Shown one piece after another: positions 37,290 through 48,500 of a stretch of 64,000 bases of DNA. The position numbers and the translations under genes are program-made. Each line of letters begins with the position of its first letter. Within the stretch, counting starts at the first letter, position 1. The stretch is from Amoebidium appalachense. Lineage: Eukaryota; Ichthyosporea. The notes beneath the pieces were generated by a model. It was not told where the DNA came from, made no database searches, and saw nothing but the letters and a program-made list of their open reading frames with translations. The DNA lies in the NCBI GenBank assembly GCA_963693365.1, contig CAVNZM010000001.1, positions 13,082,001 through 13,146,000 on the forward strand, in the 5' to 3' direction.

Positions 37290-38895
37290 ATACGTGGTGG
37301 TGGTTGGTTGGGGGGAGGGGGGGGGGGGGAGAGGGGGGAGAACCAGGGAAGTCATATAGACTTCTGAAGAGGAGAGGTGTGTTCGATAGGATCTTTGCGT
37401 AAAGGGGCACAGGTGGATGCAAGCAACAGAATTACAGAGCCAGACAGTGGATGGCTGGTTGGGCCACAATTGTGTGCTGGGGGAAAGAACTGTGGTGTGC
37501 CTTTTCCCCTTTTCCCTTAAGAGGCGTTCATGACATAGGGGAAGCTTATCCGAGGGGTGGGGGGGTGGGGTGGGGGGGGGGGAGGAGGGTTGGATTGCAC
37601 TCAGTGTGTGTGTTTGCAGTTCCCGGGGGCTGCCAGCCGGCCAGCAACAACTTGCCTGTGAGCTACATCGAGGCCTTCAACCGCAAGATGCCCGTGCCCC
37701 ACCGCACACACGAGGTGCTGGTGTCCATGTACGGCCCAGACTACCTGGTGCCCGTGTACAAGGGATACAAGGTGCACAGCACACATGCATTTGTTTTGCT
37801 CGTGTAGGCACAGCCAGGCACAACCATAGGCAAAAAGCAATGACATGCACGCTCAGTCAGCCAGATACAGAGACGGCCACACATGCTGCCACAAACAGGC
37901 AAGCGTGCGCATTCAGCCTCATACGCACACACTGTCACACTTTCACACAGCCACATGCATCCACAAGCACACATCTCACAAAGACCCGCACATCAACACA
38001 CTGTCACACACATGCACACGGTCACACTATGACGTGCACACAAAACACACATTCGCACATGCAAAAACAGCTCACACACAAACACACGGCTACGCAAGCA
38101 CAGTCAAGCATGCACACACTCTTTTACATGCACAGCCTCAGTCACAGCTGAAAACACAGTCGACAATTGCACACACAATCACACATGCACATACACGGCC
38201 ACACACTATGGGGTGGTAAGAGCAAGAATCGTTTTTTGACGACATGGGGATGTGATCCGGATGCCCAAAGTTTACCTCGATTTGACTGGTGGGATTCAAT
38301 GGCTGACATGCCTAACCAATCAAATCGAGGCAAATTTCACCATGTGGCTCACATTCCCATGTCGTCAAAACATGATTCTTGCTCTGACCACCCCATAGTT
38401 CATGTGACACAATCGCGCATACACATAAGTATAAACACACAAACACAGCCACACATGCACACACATTTCAACACGCATGCACATCTAGATATGAAAACAC
38501 AGCTACACAAGCACAGTCACACACGCACACACACAGACATGCGCACAAGCGGTGGGACATACATACACAGGCAGACATGTGCACATACAGCCACACATGC
38601 ACACACACAGATATGCACACACTCATGCAGTCACGCTGGAAGACAGAGTCACACTTGTACATGACACAAGCAAACACACACACCACACAGTGAGGTAACC
38701 GTACTTGGAAGAAAGCAATGCCTGTATGTTTGGTGGTGACCCTGGGGCGGCGGCGGCGGCGGGGGTGGGAGGTAGTTTTTTAAGGCGCTGACATGTGAGT
38801 AGGTGCTGTTCTGCAGCCGGGGGGGCTGGTGGCTGCTGCTGGGGGCCGACCTGCTGCTGCTGGCCCTGTGGGGGCGCCTCTTTGCCCGCCTCTGA
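34882..38895 (+). CDS. LicD/fukutin-like membrane protein
   Basis: Exons 34882-35129, 36266-36463, 37019-37206, 37620-37771 and 38803-38895 join in phase to 292 residues. A cytosolic basic start (RKRRTR) leads to a membrane anchor (about residues 35-52, FFVLCVLLCVLLWLG), typical of a type II Golgi or ER protein. The LicD core is QGIEYFADGGTLLGLVRHGG followed by TEHDVDVVV, which holds the acidic metal-binding triad of the nucleotidyltransferase fold. A second hydrophobic helix ends the protein (WWLLLGADLLLLALWG). LicD/fukutin proteins transfer phosphocholine or ribitol-phosphate to glycans; the substrate here is unknown. The first donor is followed by tandem copies of itself, and the last intron contains a foldback MITE. 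Confidence 0.85.
35115..35225 (+). repeat. 26-base minisatellite of exon end plus donor in the LicD-like gene
   Basis: The first coding exon ends GGGAATAGA/GTACGTGT. Close copies follow, so donor GTs begin at 35130, 35156, 35182 and 35208. Units 2 and 3 also end in TGTGTGCAG. Reading past the first donor in frame reaches TAG at the second copy. Confidence 0.9.
36171..36245 (+). repeat. CA run followed by CCCA repeat
   Basis: A CA run (about 36171-36210) passes into seven CCCA units just before the branch point and acceptor (GCCTGACCGGGCCACACACAG) of exon 2 of the LicD-like gene. Confidence 0.9.
36550..36880 (+). repeat. Low-complexity C, A and AAT tracts in a LicD-like intron
   Basis: Three C runs (about 36559-36582, 36611-36634 and 36663-36685) are followed by A-rich sequence with an AAT repeat and another C run. 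This is intronic; no gene is present. Confidence 0.85.
38209..38395. mobile_element. Foldback MITE (187 bases) flanked by TA
   Basis: The ends TGGGGTGGT and ACCACCCCA are mirrored and extend into inverted repeats of about 45 bases (AGAGCAAGAATC, TTTTGACGACATGGG). An inner pair CCTCGATTTGA/TCAAATCGAGG continues the palindrome, so nearly the whole element can fold on itself. TA lies at both borders (38207-38208 and 38396-38397), the target duplication typical of Tc1/mariner-derived MITEs. It interrupts a CA-rich intron of the LicD-like gene. Confidence 0.8.
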
Positions 38896-39415
38896 CCTGC
38901 TTGCCTTCGATCACTTGTGGCATAGAAGTTTATAATTAGTCCTTTTATTTGCCCGGGATTCGGGCCACATTGTGTCTGCTGCATGCTGGATTCATGCTGC
39001 AGCAACCATAGTCACCCAGACACTGGGTGCATGCACGTATACTGTACTGTCAGGGCACCGGGCAGGCACCGGGCCCACTCCATACAAAGCAACCCCTAAA
39101 CAGCTAAACGATAGACTGCCTTATGCTATAGCTAGGCAACAACTATACGCAGACCTGTACATATATATGTGGCCTGGCCGCTGGCCACACAGGCCAAAAT
39201 ATATTTTGAAATAAGAATGCATCTGCCATTCCAGCAACGAGCACCGCACCGCTCTTAACCCATGCAGACATATGCATACCCTCGCAGCAGCAGCAGCCTG
39301 CCCAACCCTCCACCCATATGTCCATATATAGCGCCTTGGCTTGCTATGCATAGAGTATCCCAGCGCAGTTCCGGCAGCCAAATCCACTGGCCCAGGCACT
39401 ATGCAGCCCAGGTGG
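38896..39415. other. Convergent 3' region between LicD-like and F-box/LRR genes
   Basis: About 520 bases of unique sequence with no repeat and no gene. It should contain the poly(A) sites of both genes; no perfect AATAAA stands out. Confidence 0.5.
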
Positions 39416-42400
39416 TCACATAAGCACCCTGTCAGGGCCCAGGGCAGCCAGCAGGGCAGCAGGGTCCACGGTGCTGTGTGTGGCCACCACCTGCTGCAGG
39501 CCAGGCAGCCGGGCCCAGGCCTGCAGCCATGTTCCCCCACCCGTGACAGAGCGGCAGTGGCTGATGGACACGGCCACCAGTGCCGTGGCCCTTGCCAGGC
39601 CCAGCAGGCCCTCATCGTCCACCCCCTGGCAGCCGTCCAGCACCACCCTGGCCAGCTGCCTGTACCCCCCCAGTGCCGCCAGCCCAGCCCCGTTGGCCCC
39701 CGTCAGGCCCAGATCCACCTCCCGCAGGGGTGCCGTGCCCTCGGCCAGGGCAGCCCCCGTGATGTTTGAGCAGCCGGGCAGGCGCAGGGCCAGCAGGCAG
39801 GGCAGGTGCGCCACGGCCAGCAGAGCACAGTCAGCCAGCGGGCAGTCGGCCAGCTCCAGCACGGCCAGCTGCCCCCAGCAGCCCAGCCACACCACTGCCA
39901 CCGGGCACAGCCCACAGCGCCGCAGCACCAGCTCCCGTAACCCCGGCCTCCCCCCGGCCTCTTTAGCCGCCAGCACGTGCACCACCTCCACTGCCCTGCA
40001 GGCCAGCACCACCGGCTCCCCCTGGCTGCCCGGCAGCACCCTGACCACGTGTGTGCTGTAGGGCCGCACACACTGCACCGTGGCCCCCATCGGCAGCCCC
40101 CCCACCTGCTCCACCACCCTGGCCGTCACCACCACGTCATGTGCTCTGCGGCGGGCCCACATGCCACTGCCCGTGAGCTTGGGCGCGGCATCTATGGTCA
40201 GGGTGCGCAGGGCAGGCAGGGCCAGCAGGGCTGCAAGGTGGCCATCCTGCACCTCGGCACCCACAAGCTCGGCCCGGCCCAGCCGGCGCAGGCCTGCAAG
40301 GGGCTGCAGGTCCCGGGGCTGGGGGTGGCCCACGGGGCTGCAGGCCAGCACGGTCAGGGCAGCCAGGGCCTGCAGGCCGTGCAGGGTACGCAGGGGTGCC
40401 GCAAGCATGGACAGCAGGGCCAGGGCACGCAGGTGGCCCAGGCACGTGGCCGTGGCCATGGCCCGGCAGTCGTCCAGCACCAGCCCCGTCAGCCCAACAG
40501 GCAGCGTGGCCATGTCGGCCGGGCTGACCCTGGTCTGGGCCATGCTCAGGTGCCGCAGGGCCCCAAATCCGCCAAAGTGCAGGGTGGCCGGCTCGATGTC
40601 GGAGCAGTGGTCCAGCAGCAGCGTGTGCAGAGCGCTGATGGTGCTGAGGCCGTTGACGGCCGCACTATTCACAGCCGTGGAAGCCAGGCCCAGCACCCGC
40701 AGGCCCTTGAGCCAGGCCAGGGACCGGGCCAACCTGGGGCCCATGCGGCAGAACCCCAGCTGCAGCTCGGTCAGCCCCGTGGCCCCCACCACAGCCCCCA
40801 GGTCCGTGTCCCCCAGGTTGGCACAGCCTTTCTGCTCCCCCCAGTCTCAGCCCCAGCCCAACCCACATCCCACCCCCCAGCACCTGCGGGTGCGCACCAG
40901 AGCCAGGGCACGCAGCGCCGGCATGTGCTGCAGGGGGGCCAGGGTGGTGGTGGGGGCCATTTCCAGGCCCAGCTCCTGCAGGCCCGTCAGCGCTGACAGC
41001 TGGCCCAGCAGCCCTGCATCGGCCGGACAGTCCCCCAGCTGCAGCACCTGCCCGTGCACATGTCAGCCACCCTGCACTCCCCTGGCCCGGGCACAAGCAG
41101 GGGGCAAGCACGGACCCTGAGGGCAGGTAGGCAGGCGATGGCAGCCAGGCACTCTGCCTGTGTCCATGTGAGGGTGTTTGCCAGGCTGAGGGCGTGCAGG
41201 GTGCCCAGGCCGGCCAGGCTGTCCAGCACGCTGCTGTGGGCCAGCCAGCAGTCGTCCAGCAGCAGCGTGGCCAGGCCGTGTAGGCCCTGCAGCCCCTGCA
41301 GCAGCGCTCCGTCCAGCGCCAGCCCCTGCAGCCCCACCCACTCCAGCCGGGGGAACCGCGGCAGCACCGTGGCCACGGCCGTGGACGTGACCCCAGTAAG
41401 GCCCAGGTCCAGGGCCAGCAGGCTGGGGGGGCCGTCGAGATACAGGGCCAGACCCGGCCCGTCAAGCAGGCTGCAGCCCCGCAGGGACAGCACTTCGAGC
41501 CGGGCCAGGTCGACCAGCTGGGCCAGCCCGGGGCCCTGCAGGCGGCAGGCCGGCAGGTGCAGCACGTGCAGGTTCGTCAGAGCAGCCACGTGGGTCAGCG
41601 CACCGTCGGTCAGGTAGGGCAGCCCGGCCAGCTGCAGCGTGTGCAGGTTCGGTGCCAGCTCCGCCAGCGCCGCCAGGCTGCTGTCAGTCACCGTGGCGCC
41701 ACGGCCACCCTGTGCTGCCGTGGCATCGACCACCAGGCTGTGCAGGTGCCTGAAGTGCAGCCCCACACAGTGCAGGTCTGGCCCCCAGCCCCTCAGTATC
41801 CCACCCAGGCCCCGTGCCGGGGGGCCACAGGGCACCCACCGGGGTCACCGAGCACCAGGGGGCACTGCAGCTCGAGGAAGTGAGCATGGGACCCCAGGGT
41901 GGGGGCCAGGCCCTGCAGCAGCGCCGGGTGGGCCGTCAGCACCCACAGCCGGCGGCCGGCTGCTGCCAGGGCTGCTTGGCGCAACTGGCGGCAGACCTGG
42001 CCAAGCCTGGGTGGTAGTCAGCCACGGTGCTGCTGGTGACATACAGAAAGGAGGGGGCACAGGCAAAACACAGAAACACTCTCGCATCATGTGACAACTC
42101 TGGTAGACAAGTCAACTGCAAACAACTGTTTTTTCTCTTTGCAAGCCAAGAAAACGACCGGCTGCTGGTGGGAAAATATACGGACAAAGCCCTGGCTGAG
42201 CTTGTGTGCACAATATCAGGTATGTTTGGTTGTTGGAGGGTGCGAATGGATTGACAGGTGGGAGCACGGTATGACGGTAAAGGAAAAGGGAGAAGAGTAT
42301 TTCAGGTAAGGAAAACAAAGAGGATGGAGGGGAAAGGAGCGGAGTGGAGCGGGGCGAAAACGCTGGGCGAAGAGAAGGATGGAAAAACGTAGAGGCTGGA

Positions 42401-42792
42401 CAAAAGGAGGGACCAGGGAGAAGTGCTTGAAGTTCGTGTGTGCGTGCGACGTACAGGGCAATGTGGCATGTGGTGAGGTATGTCTGAACCTCCCTTCTTT
42501 TTGAGTGGAATAGGTTTCGGTAGCGTGTAAAAACGGAGTCGCGTGTATGTTTCCATGTGCAACTGTTGTGTGCGGGTGGCTAAACGGGCGTATTTGAGGG
42601 TGTGCCGCATCTGCATAAGGACTGGAAACGACATTTCCCAACTGTCAACGAGAAGCAAGTGTCGTACAGGAAGCAAGAAGCGCACGGGAGCCACGGGCGC
42701 GCAAGGGAAAACACACACCTGAGCAGTGACGGGCGGTCCACATACTCCAGCACCTGGCCCAGCAGCTCAAAAGGCAGAGCCAGTAGCCCCAT
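39416..42792 (-). CDS. F-box/leucine-rich-repeat protein
   Basis: Exons 42792-42719, 42006-41840, 41777-41116, 41047-40898 and 40831-39416 join in phase to 822 residues. The N-terminus MGLLALPFELLGQVLEYVD followed by RLGQVCRQLRQAAL is an F-box, which binds Skp1 in SCF ubiquitin ligases. The rest is LRR of the FBXL/AMN1 type, with repeats such as LVVDATAAQ, LHTLQLAGLPYLTD, LEVLSLRGCSLLDG and LALRLPGCSNITG. A non-LRR insert of about 75 residues (around MWARRRAHDVVV to VVHVLAAKEAGG) splits the array in the 1416-base last exon. The LRR face presumably binds the substrate, which cannot be inferred. It converges with the LicD-like gene. Confidence 0.87.
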
Positions 42793-44082
42793 GCCAGCGA
42801 ACCGATCTCTGACTGCAGATTGGGCTCGTTTGGAGACAGAAAAAAGGAACCCACCATTTCTCCCCGCGTTGCTATCTCTAAACCCCGTGCTTGGGATCCC
42901 AAGCCTCAGCAGACGTTATTATTCACTGGGCTACAACTGTCACTTAGCTGAACCTACAAATGGCTGTCACCGTTCAGGTCGCACTAACAGACCCTTCCAA
43001 GTAGGGGCAACGTGGTTTCCTAAGGCGAAAAGCGAAAACAGCAATTGCAGTGCGTGGCTTGGCAAGCCCTGACTGCTCTCTAGCCTCCGTAGGACCAAAT
43101 TGCAGGTCTGCTCGTTTATTTTTCAACTTCTTGATACTGGGCACGCACATAATCCGTCGCTTCTGTAACTTCCTTCCCTCTCTTGACGAATTTTTTCAAG
43201 TGCGGCGTGCCGAAGTTCGCAAGCCTCCTTATAGGCCTTGGTGTGCCCGCGGCTCACAGTTCATTTTTGCCCTGTTCACTGGCGGTATCGTGCGCACCAA
43301 TCAGCTGCGTCAAGCACAGCCCACCAATCAGCTGTCTGCAACCTGACAGTTTCACAAAGCAGGGCAAATTCCTGAGGAACAGTGTAAACGCAGCGTAGAC
43401 GGTCACGGCGTGTAAATAGCAGCGCAAATAGCACACTGTGTGTGTGTGTATTTTATTCATTCATGCTTTATTTTTCAAACAAGACAAATTAAAAATAATG
43501 ACAACTATACATCCTAGTGTGTAAATGCGCATCCACTTGCTTACCGCCCTACAAAAGTGAGCCTTTGTGCCAGGGTTTGAACTGTGTTTGATCATCATGT
43601 CTTGTTTAGGCTGTTTAGGCTGCTATCATTTGCTGCATGGGACAAATCCCCTGGGTGGGTGGCCTCTAAAATAGTCAGCCAAAAGCTCCGTAAGGTGTCA
43701 GCCACCAACTACACACCCTATTTTTTTGTAGGCACGGTCTTGCACCTGGCCACGTTACCTTGGCTTGTTCCGTGGGTGGGATGACAGCAGCCACAACTGT
43801 GTACCTGAAAACATTACATGCACGACGTGTCTTTCGAGGTCTAATATGGCCCATACCTTGTGTCCTGGCTTGCAAGCACACACCCAGCCCTCCCATCCTC
43901 AGTATTAGTTTGTGAAAGAGCCCTCTTGTTTACAGTATTTCGCGCCACACCGCATTGCGTGCGGACACGCAGTGCTACCATGCTCCTTCGCTGCTTGTGA
44001 ACCACCACTGAAAAGGGTCGAGTTTGCCAAAGATCTCCATCGACGCGGTCGTGTTTGTGCCTAGTTCTTCAACATTTTGAAG
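42793..44082. other. Divergent intergenic region, F-box/LRR and SWEET
   Basis: Unique sequence without long repeats. Two CCAATCAGCTG words (near 43297 and 43322), about 25 bases apart, are the best promoter-like signal. A short GT run lies near 43437-43450. No open frame has a domain. Confidence 0.5.
43294..43335 (+). promoter_or_regulatory. Duplicated CCAATCAGCTG motif
   Basis: Two copies of CCAATCAGCTG combine a CCAAT box with an E-box-like CAGCTG. They lie between the divergent F-box/LRR and SWEET genes, 500-790 bases from the two start codons. Motif match only. Confidence 0.35.
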
Positions 44083-45312
44083 ATGGCGAGCACGGACGTG
44101 TGGCTGAGCAAGGTGGTGCCCAGCATAGCGCTGTGCCTGTCCACGGCCATGTACGTTTCGTCCACACGCACCTTCCACGTGGCCCTCACCAAGCGCAACA
44201 TGGCCGGCCTCAGCAGCCGCACGTACATATTCTTCCTGCCCATGGCCGTGTCCTGGCTGTTCTACGGCCTGCTCAAGGTAGGCCCGGTAGACGACCACAG
44301 TCCTGCCTGCCCACTGGGCCCAAGGCTTTTGAGAAATTCGTTCTAGTGGCAGAGTTGAGTGCTTTGTTCTGCATTCTCAGCAGGTGATTGCTAACTTGGT
44401 GTTCTCGCAGAGCGACATTTTCATCACCATACCACAACTCATTGGCACCATCATGACTCTCTTCTACGTCTTCTGCTTTATTGCCGTGTCCCCCTACCCC
44501 AAGGCCGTTGCTGTGATGCTGCGCACCCTGGGGTTGCTTGCCTTGGTGATGGTGACTCAGGTGGTGCTTTTTTTCACCCTGGCACACGACAGGACGACAC
44601 TCATATTGGCTGAAGGTAGGTGCTGCTTGCTTGCCTCAACCTGCTTAGAAGCTGCCCCCCTCCCCCCCCCCCCCCCCCCCCCTTCTCTTGGGCCAAGGAA
44701 GACAACAGTACTCAGTGCAGGCTGGCCCCAGGTATTGTGGCGGACATCATCTACGTGGCCTATTCAGGCATACCGCTGGGCCGTATGCTCCGGGCTGTGC
44801 GCATGCGTGATGCCTCTGCGTTCTGCCCCTACCTGGGCACCACCTCGTTGGTGGCCAACGGGCTGTGGGTGGTGTATGGGCTGGTGGTTCAGGACTGGGT
44901 GTTCACGGTCGTGTGCCTGTTTGGCGCGGTCATGTTTGCCGGTCAGCTGGTGCTTATTGCCCTGTTTGGTCGAGGGGGTCACGGTGGCCTCTGTGGGAGG
45001 GGCTGCCCCACACAGGCGCAGCCAGCAGCTGAGGCCACCAGCAGGGGGAACGAGGAGCAAGCGCTGGACCAGCGCTGCGGTGAAAACACAAAGGCCAGAG
45101 AGGGAGGGGACGGTCTGCATGGGGCTGGCCCGGAGAAGAGCAGGTGGGTGCCCATTGAACACCCAGGGCTGTGGGTCGTCTGTCTGCGTTTGTACATGGT
45201 CTGACGGGGCAATTTCAGGTGCGCGTGCTGCACGGGGGCCTGCCTGGCAGGGTCCAGTGGGGCCGCCAGCCAACTCAGCAACTCGGCCGTGATAGACGTC
45301 GACAGTCCCTAG
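44083..45312 (+). CDS. SWEET-family sugar transporter
   Basis: Exons 44083-44277, 44411-44615, 44732-45143 and 45219-45312 join in phase to 301 residues. Seven hydrophobic segments form two MtN3/saliva triple-helix bundles, the first with PSIALCLSTAMYVSS and RTYIFFLPMAVSWLFYGLLK, the second with YSGIPLGRMLRAVRMRDAS and LVANGLWVVYGLVVQD. SWEETs are bidirectional uniporters of mono- or disaccharides in plasma or internal membranes. The C-terminal tail (about 80 residues) is hydrophilic and unconserved, as usual. The last exon was chosen by branch point and phase and ends SNSAVIDVDSP. AATAAA at about 45411 is a good poly(A) signal. Confidence 0.9.
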
Positions 45313-45804
45313 TTTCTCTCTGCCTGTATTGCCCTGTGTGGCCTGTACATAATTCCAGGGTGGATATACCACCCACACGTCACTGTACATCTGTATGTAG
45401 AGAGGGCTTAATAAATTAGGTCCCTGGCACGACCAAAGGCCCACGAAAATAAAGGGATCCGGAAGGCATGTATTTCACGGTGAACCTGAACTCCTTGCCT
45501 GCGCCTGGCACCTTCTTCCTGTGCCCTATAGCTACTCTCTTTAAGGGGGAGGTACGTGTGGTCGTGGTCACTCGCCCCCACAACCCTGTTCACGGATCAG
45601 GCTCCGTCTATCAGACGGGGGGGGGAAGGGGGGGGGGGGGGAGGGGGGGAAGCCAGCTGTTTCAAAACAAAGTGCACCTGTTTGGTGATGAACAGACTAC
45701 ACGACTGTACATGACAGGTCCATTAAACGGACAACTTTTAGCAGGCGACATGTAGTATACATTGTACAATGGCGAAAGTGTGTCCGGGCATGCACATGTG
45801 CGTG

Positions 45805-45835
<31 letters not shown>

Positions 45836-46464
45836 ACCATATGCACGTTTTCAATATGGTGTTTTATACGTAGTGTGAAATCATGTGCATGGGCACACAA
45901 CTGCGGCATCAAAGAACTCAACAAGACAGTTGCAACAAGATGGTTTGAAGCATAGCGCATGAAACTTGCCACAACAGTAACACAACCATGCAACTTGTGA
46001 TTATGAAAGTCACATGATGCCAATTGATGCAACAGAACATGGCGTTTACGTTGGGTTCCGCGGCGAAGCACATGTGATGCGGGAATTTAGGTGCATATCA
46101 TCAGATGCGTACCGGGCAATGGCATCGCTGCCGACAGCCTGCTGTACACTGCATACCACTGTACACAGCCGGCTGTGTGGATGTGTGAGTCAATGAAAAG
46201 TACATCAACAAAATACACACACAACACGTAGTCACTTTGAGTGACTGTTTGCCTGCGGCCCGGCTCAACATACCTTGTATGTTGCCGCAAGCCAGTGGGT
46301 ACATAGCCTTGGAGACTACACAACACGCTGATGCATCCTTGGCACAACATACCTGGCCTTGCATTCCGGAACCGGAATTTTCCTTGGAATTTCGGCTTCT
46401 ATATTCATCCAAAATCGGAATCGCGTTAGTCATCTGTCGTGTGGGTATATAAAGCAGGGGTCAT

Positions 46465-46556
<92 letters not shown>

Positions 46557-46905
46557 ATGGGGAAAAGGGAGTGGGATAGAAAGGGAGGAAGGGAAGGAGA
46601 CCAGGCGGGGTGGGGGGGAGAGGGAGAGAGAGAGAGAGAGCTAGAGAGAATAAGAAAAAAAGAGGAGGTGGGGGTGGGGGGTAGGGTCCAAACACCGCCA
46701 AGAGTGCAGCAGGACCGAAGGTGCTGGGCAGCAGTGAGACAGAAAACAAGCAAGGCTGCAAGGCACCGGGGGTATCGTGCATACCACTGCCCTGGGTGAC
46801 TTATGCTGCCCACGAACCACTAGCGTGATTACCCTTCGCTTGGTTTATTCGTTCACACAACTGTCAGTCTCCCCCTCCCCCCTTTCCCTCCATGTCTCTT
46901 TCTCA

Positions 46906-46978
<73 letters not shown>

Positions 46979-47083
46979 CTGTGTGCTCTCTCTCCTTCCC
47001 CCAATACCCCCCTCCCCCCCACCTTCCGAAAGCCTCCGCCGCCCCCCCCTCTCGCTATGTGCGTGCGTGCGTGTGTTGTGTGT

Positions 47084-47130
<47 letters not shown>

Positions 47131-48349
47131 AGGCATCATGGAAGCAGTGTGTGACCGAACAGCGGAGGGGAGCAGAAGAAGCAGAGGGGACTTGCCTAGA
47201 AGCCTGCATCTTTGAGCGACCTAAATGCCTGTGGGCGTACGTGCCTGTATGCTCGACCATGGTTACCACAGCCCTTCATGTGCCAATTTATTGTTTCAAC
47301 CTGCTCTCTCCCATTTATTTACTGAATCAGCTGACAACAGCAGCTGACAACTTGGCAGCAAACGACGTACTGGATTTCGATTGAGCTCGACTGAGCTCGA
47401 CTGATGTGCTTCCAGCTCCCGGTCCTCCACTAAGAACACAGCGTGGACTCGAGTCTACTGTCTGTAGGTGTGCATTGTTTCGGTGTTCAATCACTCATAC
47501 CGTACATACAGAACACAGCACCCCTCCCCTCCCTCTGCTTATTGTTTTTTTTTTTTTTTTTTTGTTTCTGAGAACACTACTTTCCCCTCGCGATCGTCAC
47601 CATCGTGCTTGCATTCTTTTATTTTCAACTGCCCAGCCAATGAATTGCAGCCAAAATTTCACAAGGGATCTGCAATCTGATTGGTCACAGGCAAACTTAC
47701 TGGGTCGCCCAATGGGCCAAGCCCATTTGGCTTGCAAGGATACAAAGTTTGCAAACACCTGGAAGAAGGTGGAGTAAATAGAATAGAAGGTCGCAGTCCT
47801 GTGTCTTGTCTTTTTATTTTGATTTTTGGTCTTGCTGATACATGAAAATAATCAGCAGTCTTTGCATTACAGAAGGGTGCTATATGCTAGTTGATGATCG
47901 AGGGTCGGTAATTGCCATGTATGGGTGTTCAAACAGGTGGTGACACATGCAATCACGACTGCGTCTTTCTATTGGGCCATGTGAGCAAGTCATAACCCAC
48001 AAGCAATGAATGAGATTCCAATACTTGCATCTATTAGCGTAGAACTACATTGTTCATTTACGTTCGAAGAAAAGAATAAATATGTTTTGGAAGTTTAAAA
48101 TCCTATAAACATGGGCTTTTATATATATGTAACACTGCATTCGGGTACTCCGTGCTCCGGACATATCCCAAGATCCGCATATCACCATCAGCGAATGAAA
48201 CTGACATGCCATAAGTCCAGTATCATGCATGCATTTAGCCATCTAGGTTTTTGGTAGCCACCGTGTGTCGTGAAAAGGTCTGTGTGGCTTGCCTGCCTTT
48301 CATATTCTCGTTCTTCCACGTCTCTGTACGTGCCACAACAACTTCTAAA
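45313..48349. repeat. Intergenic region with GA, CT and G tracts
   Basis: Contents: a G run near 45618-45648, a CA run near 45808-45830, a pure GA run at about 46470-46553, a second short GA run near 46625-46640, a CT run at about 46906-46955 followed by AT, a G run at about 47099-47130 and a T run at about 47546-47563. CCAAT/ATTGG words near 47637, 47681 and 47710 are promoter candidates for the pyrophosphatase gene. No open frame is convincing. Confidence 0.6.
47630..47725 (+). promoter_or_regulatory. CCAAT-box cluster upstream of the pyrophosphatase gene
   Basis: CCAATGAATT, CTGATTGGTC and CCCAATGGGCC occur within 80 bases, about 650-715 bases above the start codon at 48350. An untranslated first exon may lie between. 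Motif match only. Confidence 0.35.
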
Positions 48350-48467
48350 ATGGTCGCCACCACCGTTCACTCTGGTGCTGAGCACACGCTCGAGTACCGT
48401 GTCTATTTCAGTAAGTGTGTGCCTTAGTCTACTTACGTCCCCTATACCACCCCCAACCCCCCCTTCC

Positions 48468-48500
<33 letters not shown>

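Noticed and set aside
45468-45755. 95-codon frame after the SWEET gene
   Set aside because: It lies just past the SWEET poly(A) signal, has no domain, and ends in a G run.
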